This document shows, in pieces, positions 61,191 to 64,000 of a stretch of DNA of 64,000 nucleotides. The DNA is from Theobroma cacao. Taxonomy: Eukaryota > Streptophyta > Magnoliopsida > Malvales > Malvaceae. Location: assembly GCF_000208745.1 (NCBI RefSeq), contig NC_030858.1:33839338-33903337 (forward strand), given 5' to 3'. The notes below the pieces were generated by a model. That model was not told where the DNA came from. It saw only the letters and a list, made by a program, of their open reading frames with translations, and ran no database searches. Position numbers and translations under genes: made by a program. Within the stretch, counting starts at the first letter, position 1, and the number at the start of each line of letters is the position of its first letter.

Positions 61191-64000
61191 AGGAACAGTG
61201 AATGTCGTGAACATTCATCTTGCCCAGTAGTTTATAGAACTGTCTAGGTTGTAAAGCTTTAGTGAAAAAATCTGAAAGCTGTGAATCTATCGAAATGTGT
61301 AATGGTTTGATCACTCCAGTCAGCACCTTTTCTCTGATGAAAAAACAATCCATCTCAATGTGTTTTGTTCTTTCATGATGCATGGGATTCTTGCTGATAT
61401 GAATGGCTGATTGGCTATCCGAGTAAAGATTTATGGCTTCACTATCATCAATCCCAAAATCTGACATCAGATACTTCAGCCACATGATCTCACAGCAAGT
61501 GGAGGCCATGGATCTGTATTCTGCTTTAGCTGAACTCCGAGCCACCATAGATTGCTTCTTTGATTTCCAGCTTACCAGTGAATCACCAATGAAAATGCAC
61601 TAGCTTGTGATTGACTTCCTAGTGTCAAGGCATCTTGCCCAATCATTATCAAAATAACCAGATATCTTCAAATTACTCTTTGATTTCATCAATATTCCCT
61701 GGCCTAGTGCTTTCTTAAGATATTTCAAGACTCTGTGAGCAGCCATAAGGTGTTGTTATGCTGGCCTATCCATGAATTGTGAGAGGACCTACACTGCATA
61801 AGTTATGTCTGGTCTGCTGAAAGTCAAGTACAATAATTTCCCAACTAGTTGTTGTAACTTGTGGCATCTATAAATTCATCTCCTTCATTGGTTTTGCTTA
61901 ATCTGTGATTATAGTCAATAGGAGTACTCATAGGCTTGGCTCCAAGCAATCCATGCTCTTCCAGTAAGTCTAGAGTATATTTCCTTTGGCATATTGAAAT
62001 GCCTTCTGGTGATCTAGCTACCTCAAGACCTAGGAAATACTTAACTTTACCTAGGTCCTTGAGTTTAAACTAAGAACTTAAGAAATTTTTAACATCAGAT
62101 TCAACTTAAGCAGAACTACTTGCAATCAAAATATCATCAACATAGACTAAGAGTACTATAAAATCACCATTGATTGTCTTCATAATAAAGAGTGAATAAT
62201 TTGAGGTTGATTGTCTAAAACCATACTTCAATATTATAGTAGTGAGTTTGGCATTCCACTACCTTGATGCCTGTTTAAGTCTATAAAGTGATTTATGTAA
62301 CCTGCAGACCAATTTTGATGATGAGTTAGAGTTCTCCCCCTTGATTAAGAAACCCTAAGGTATCTCCATGTATACTTCTTCTGCTAGGTCTCCATGTAAG
62401 AAAGCATTGTTCACATCAAAATGTGACAAACGCCAATTATAAGCTGCTGTTAAGGCAAAGAATACCCTCGTTGTAGTCTGCTTAGCAATAGGACTAAAGG
62501 TTTCTTGGTAGTCAAATCCCTCAATTTGATTATATCCCTTTGCAACTAGACGTGCCTTGTATCTCTCCACACTTCCATTTGCATGCAGCTTTACTTTATA
62601 TACCCACCTACAGCCTATAGCGTGCCAATTAAAAGGTAATGGAGCAATGCTCCATGTACCATTGTCTTCCAGTGCTTTCAACTCAGCAGCCATGGCCTCT
62701 CTCTAGTGAGAATAATTGATAGCTTGATGATAAGAGGTTGGTTCATAGATAGCTGATAGAGCAATGGTGAAACATTTATGTGCAAGTGATAAATGATGAG
62801 TAGATAAGTAATTGGTAATTGGATGTGAAGTGGTGTTATTTGTCTGTGATGGTAAGTCTGTATAATATGCATCCAAGTACTTAGGAATGTGTTTAGTTCT
62901 TAGGCTTCTCCTAACTAGTAACATTGTTTCATTTTCAGATTCAGGTTCATGGTCATGAGCGTTACTCTCTGCAGGGTCATTCCTAGGACAAGGGGTTTCA
63001 TTATGTGACTCAACTGTACTCGATGTGGAAGGCTCAATAACAGGCTGTGTATACTTAAGTGAGTGTATTTCAACTGATTCTTGATCTTGATAAGGAAAAT
63101 TGAATGAATTGGAATTAAAATGATCTATATAATTGCCATGCTGGATAGGTGTTTGATGAAATGTCTGGTCTGACTGATTATGCTGCAAAGTCTGAAAAGG
63201 AAAAATCTCTTCATGAAAAACAACATTTCTTGAAATCAGGACTTTCTGCGCACACAGATCATAAACTCTATATCCTTTAATGTTATTAGGATATCCTAAA
63301 AATATGCATTTAGTAGCCCTTTTGTCAAATTTCTTTTTATTTTTTTGTAGTGTGGATATAAAACACAAGCAGCCAAATACTCTAAAATGGTTACAAGAAG
63401 GTGGCCTTTTAAACAACAGCTCATATGGTGACTTGTCTTTTAGAATTTTGGTTGGCATTCTATTATTAACATGTATTGCAATCAAGACTGCATCCCCCTA
63501 AAAGTTAATAAGAACCTTAGATTGAAACAGTAAAGCTCTTGCAACCATTAATATGTGTTGATATTTTCTTTCAACAATTCCATTTTGTTGAGGATCCTTT
63601 ACACATGACAATTGGTGAATTATTCCTGTTTTAACAAAAAATTCTGAAAGTTTGAATTCCTACCCATGGTCAGTCCTTAAACATTTAATTTTAAGATCAA
63701 ATTGTCTTTGAACAAATGCATTGAAAGAGGGTATAATACTTGAAACATCTGATTTGTTCTTCATGAGAAAAATCCAAGTAAAACGTATAAAGTCATCCAC
63801 AATGGTGAAAAAATACCTCTGATTAAGTAAAATGGGATTTTCATAAGGTCCTCAAATATATGCATGGACCAACTCAAAAGCAATTTTGGTAGATTGAATG
63901 TGAATTGGAAAAGGTAACTTCCTTTGCTTAGCCAAAGGACAAATTTCACAACACAAATCACTTGAACTTTTAACATTTGGAAATTGTTGATGTATTACAT
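61186..64000 (-). mobile_element. Degenerate Ty1/copia retrotransposon, pol 3' part (integrase, RT, RNase H)
   Basis: On the minus strand, in the copia order: integrase core remnants (63500-64000; TIVDDF, and QNGIVERK with the catalytic Glu), integrase C-terminal part (62703-63485; KFDKRATKCIFLGYP), reverse transcriptase (begins near 62693 with [35 protein letters not shown]; catalytic YVDD intact at 62133-62144), and RNase H (61548-61186; SSAKAEYRSMA, LYSDSQSAIHI, HIEMDCFFIREKV). Several nonsense codons (for example at 62355-62357, 63498-63500, 63660-63662 and near 63853) and frame changes between 61550 and 62350 show it is dead. gag and the 5' LTR lie beyond 64000. Confidence 0.92.

Noticed and set aside
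1..64000. Prokaryotic systems such as CRISPR arrays, operons or phage modules
   Set aside because: The sequence is clearly plant nuclear; no direct-repeat/spacer array or bacterial gene cluster is present.

Overview
This window is nuclear DNA of a flowering plant, almost certainly a eudicot. The reasons are long AT-rich intergenic stretches, multi-exon genes with GT-AG introns (and two GC-AG introns), plant-only families (CASP, NAC, SHAQKYF-MYB, CYC-B-type lycopene cyclase) and a decayed Ty1/copia element. Gene content fits a rosid; a Malvales source is possible from the look of the dispersed repeats, but I cannot prove it from sequence alone. Three assembly gaps are present (5175-5307, 28807, 35279-35284).

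Layout. 1-6.4 kb is repeat-rich: a 34-bp minisatellite (611-1213), a GC-rich hairpin, LTR-retrotransposon-like non-coding sequence, a gap flanked by direct repeats, and a tandem ~420-bp duplication carrying degenerate TTAGGG motifs. 6.7-13.3 kb holds the only plus-strand gene, a 14-exon nicalin (ER membrane BOS complex). All other genes lie on the minus strand: a small organelle-type RRM protein (14660-16009), the decapping activator DCP1 (16776-20521), an OTLD1/OTU6 deubiquitinase (21406-25668), a Casparian strip membrane protein (28281-29096), the mitochondrial fission factor ELM1 (31507-35497), an intronless CYC-B/CCS-type lycopene beta-cyclase (36865-38355), the R-SNARE VAMP714 (40331-42871), a DIVARICATA/SRM1-type MYB (44026-44807), and a NAC090-like transcription factor (56544-57507). 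Exon structures were rebuilt by hand from splice sites and reading phase; every model closes in frame at a length normal for its family.

45-56.5 kb is largely gene-free. It contains an AT-rich tandem-repeat element (46.1-47.3 kb), a pair of inverted copies of one dispersed repeat (47.6-49.8 kb), and a less AT-rich 51.1-55.7 kb stretch that may be a long non-coding transcript. 57.5-64 kb contains a broken F-box-type gene and the 3' part of a degenerate copia retrotransposon that runs off the window end.

The genes are a normal eukaryotic neighbourhood, not an operon. The clearest biology is conserved gene order: ELM1-VAMP714-NAC090 and OTLD1-CASP each resemble an Arabidopsis neighbourhood, and the CYC-B cyclase sits between ELM1 and VAMP714, where Arabidopsis has none. 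I did not find convincing evidence for an undescribed biological system. The best second-look items are the CYC-B placement, the two GC-AG introns, a possible miR396-like site in the CASP mRNA, and the candidate non-coding locus.
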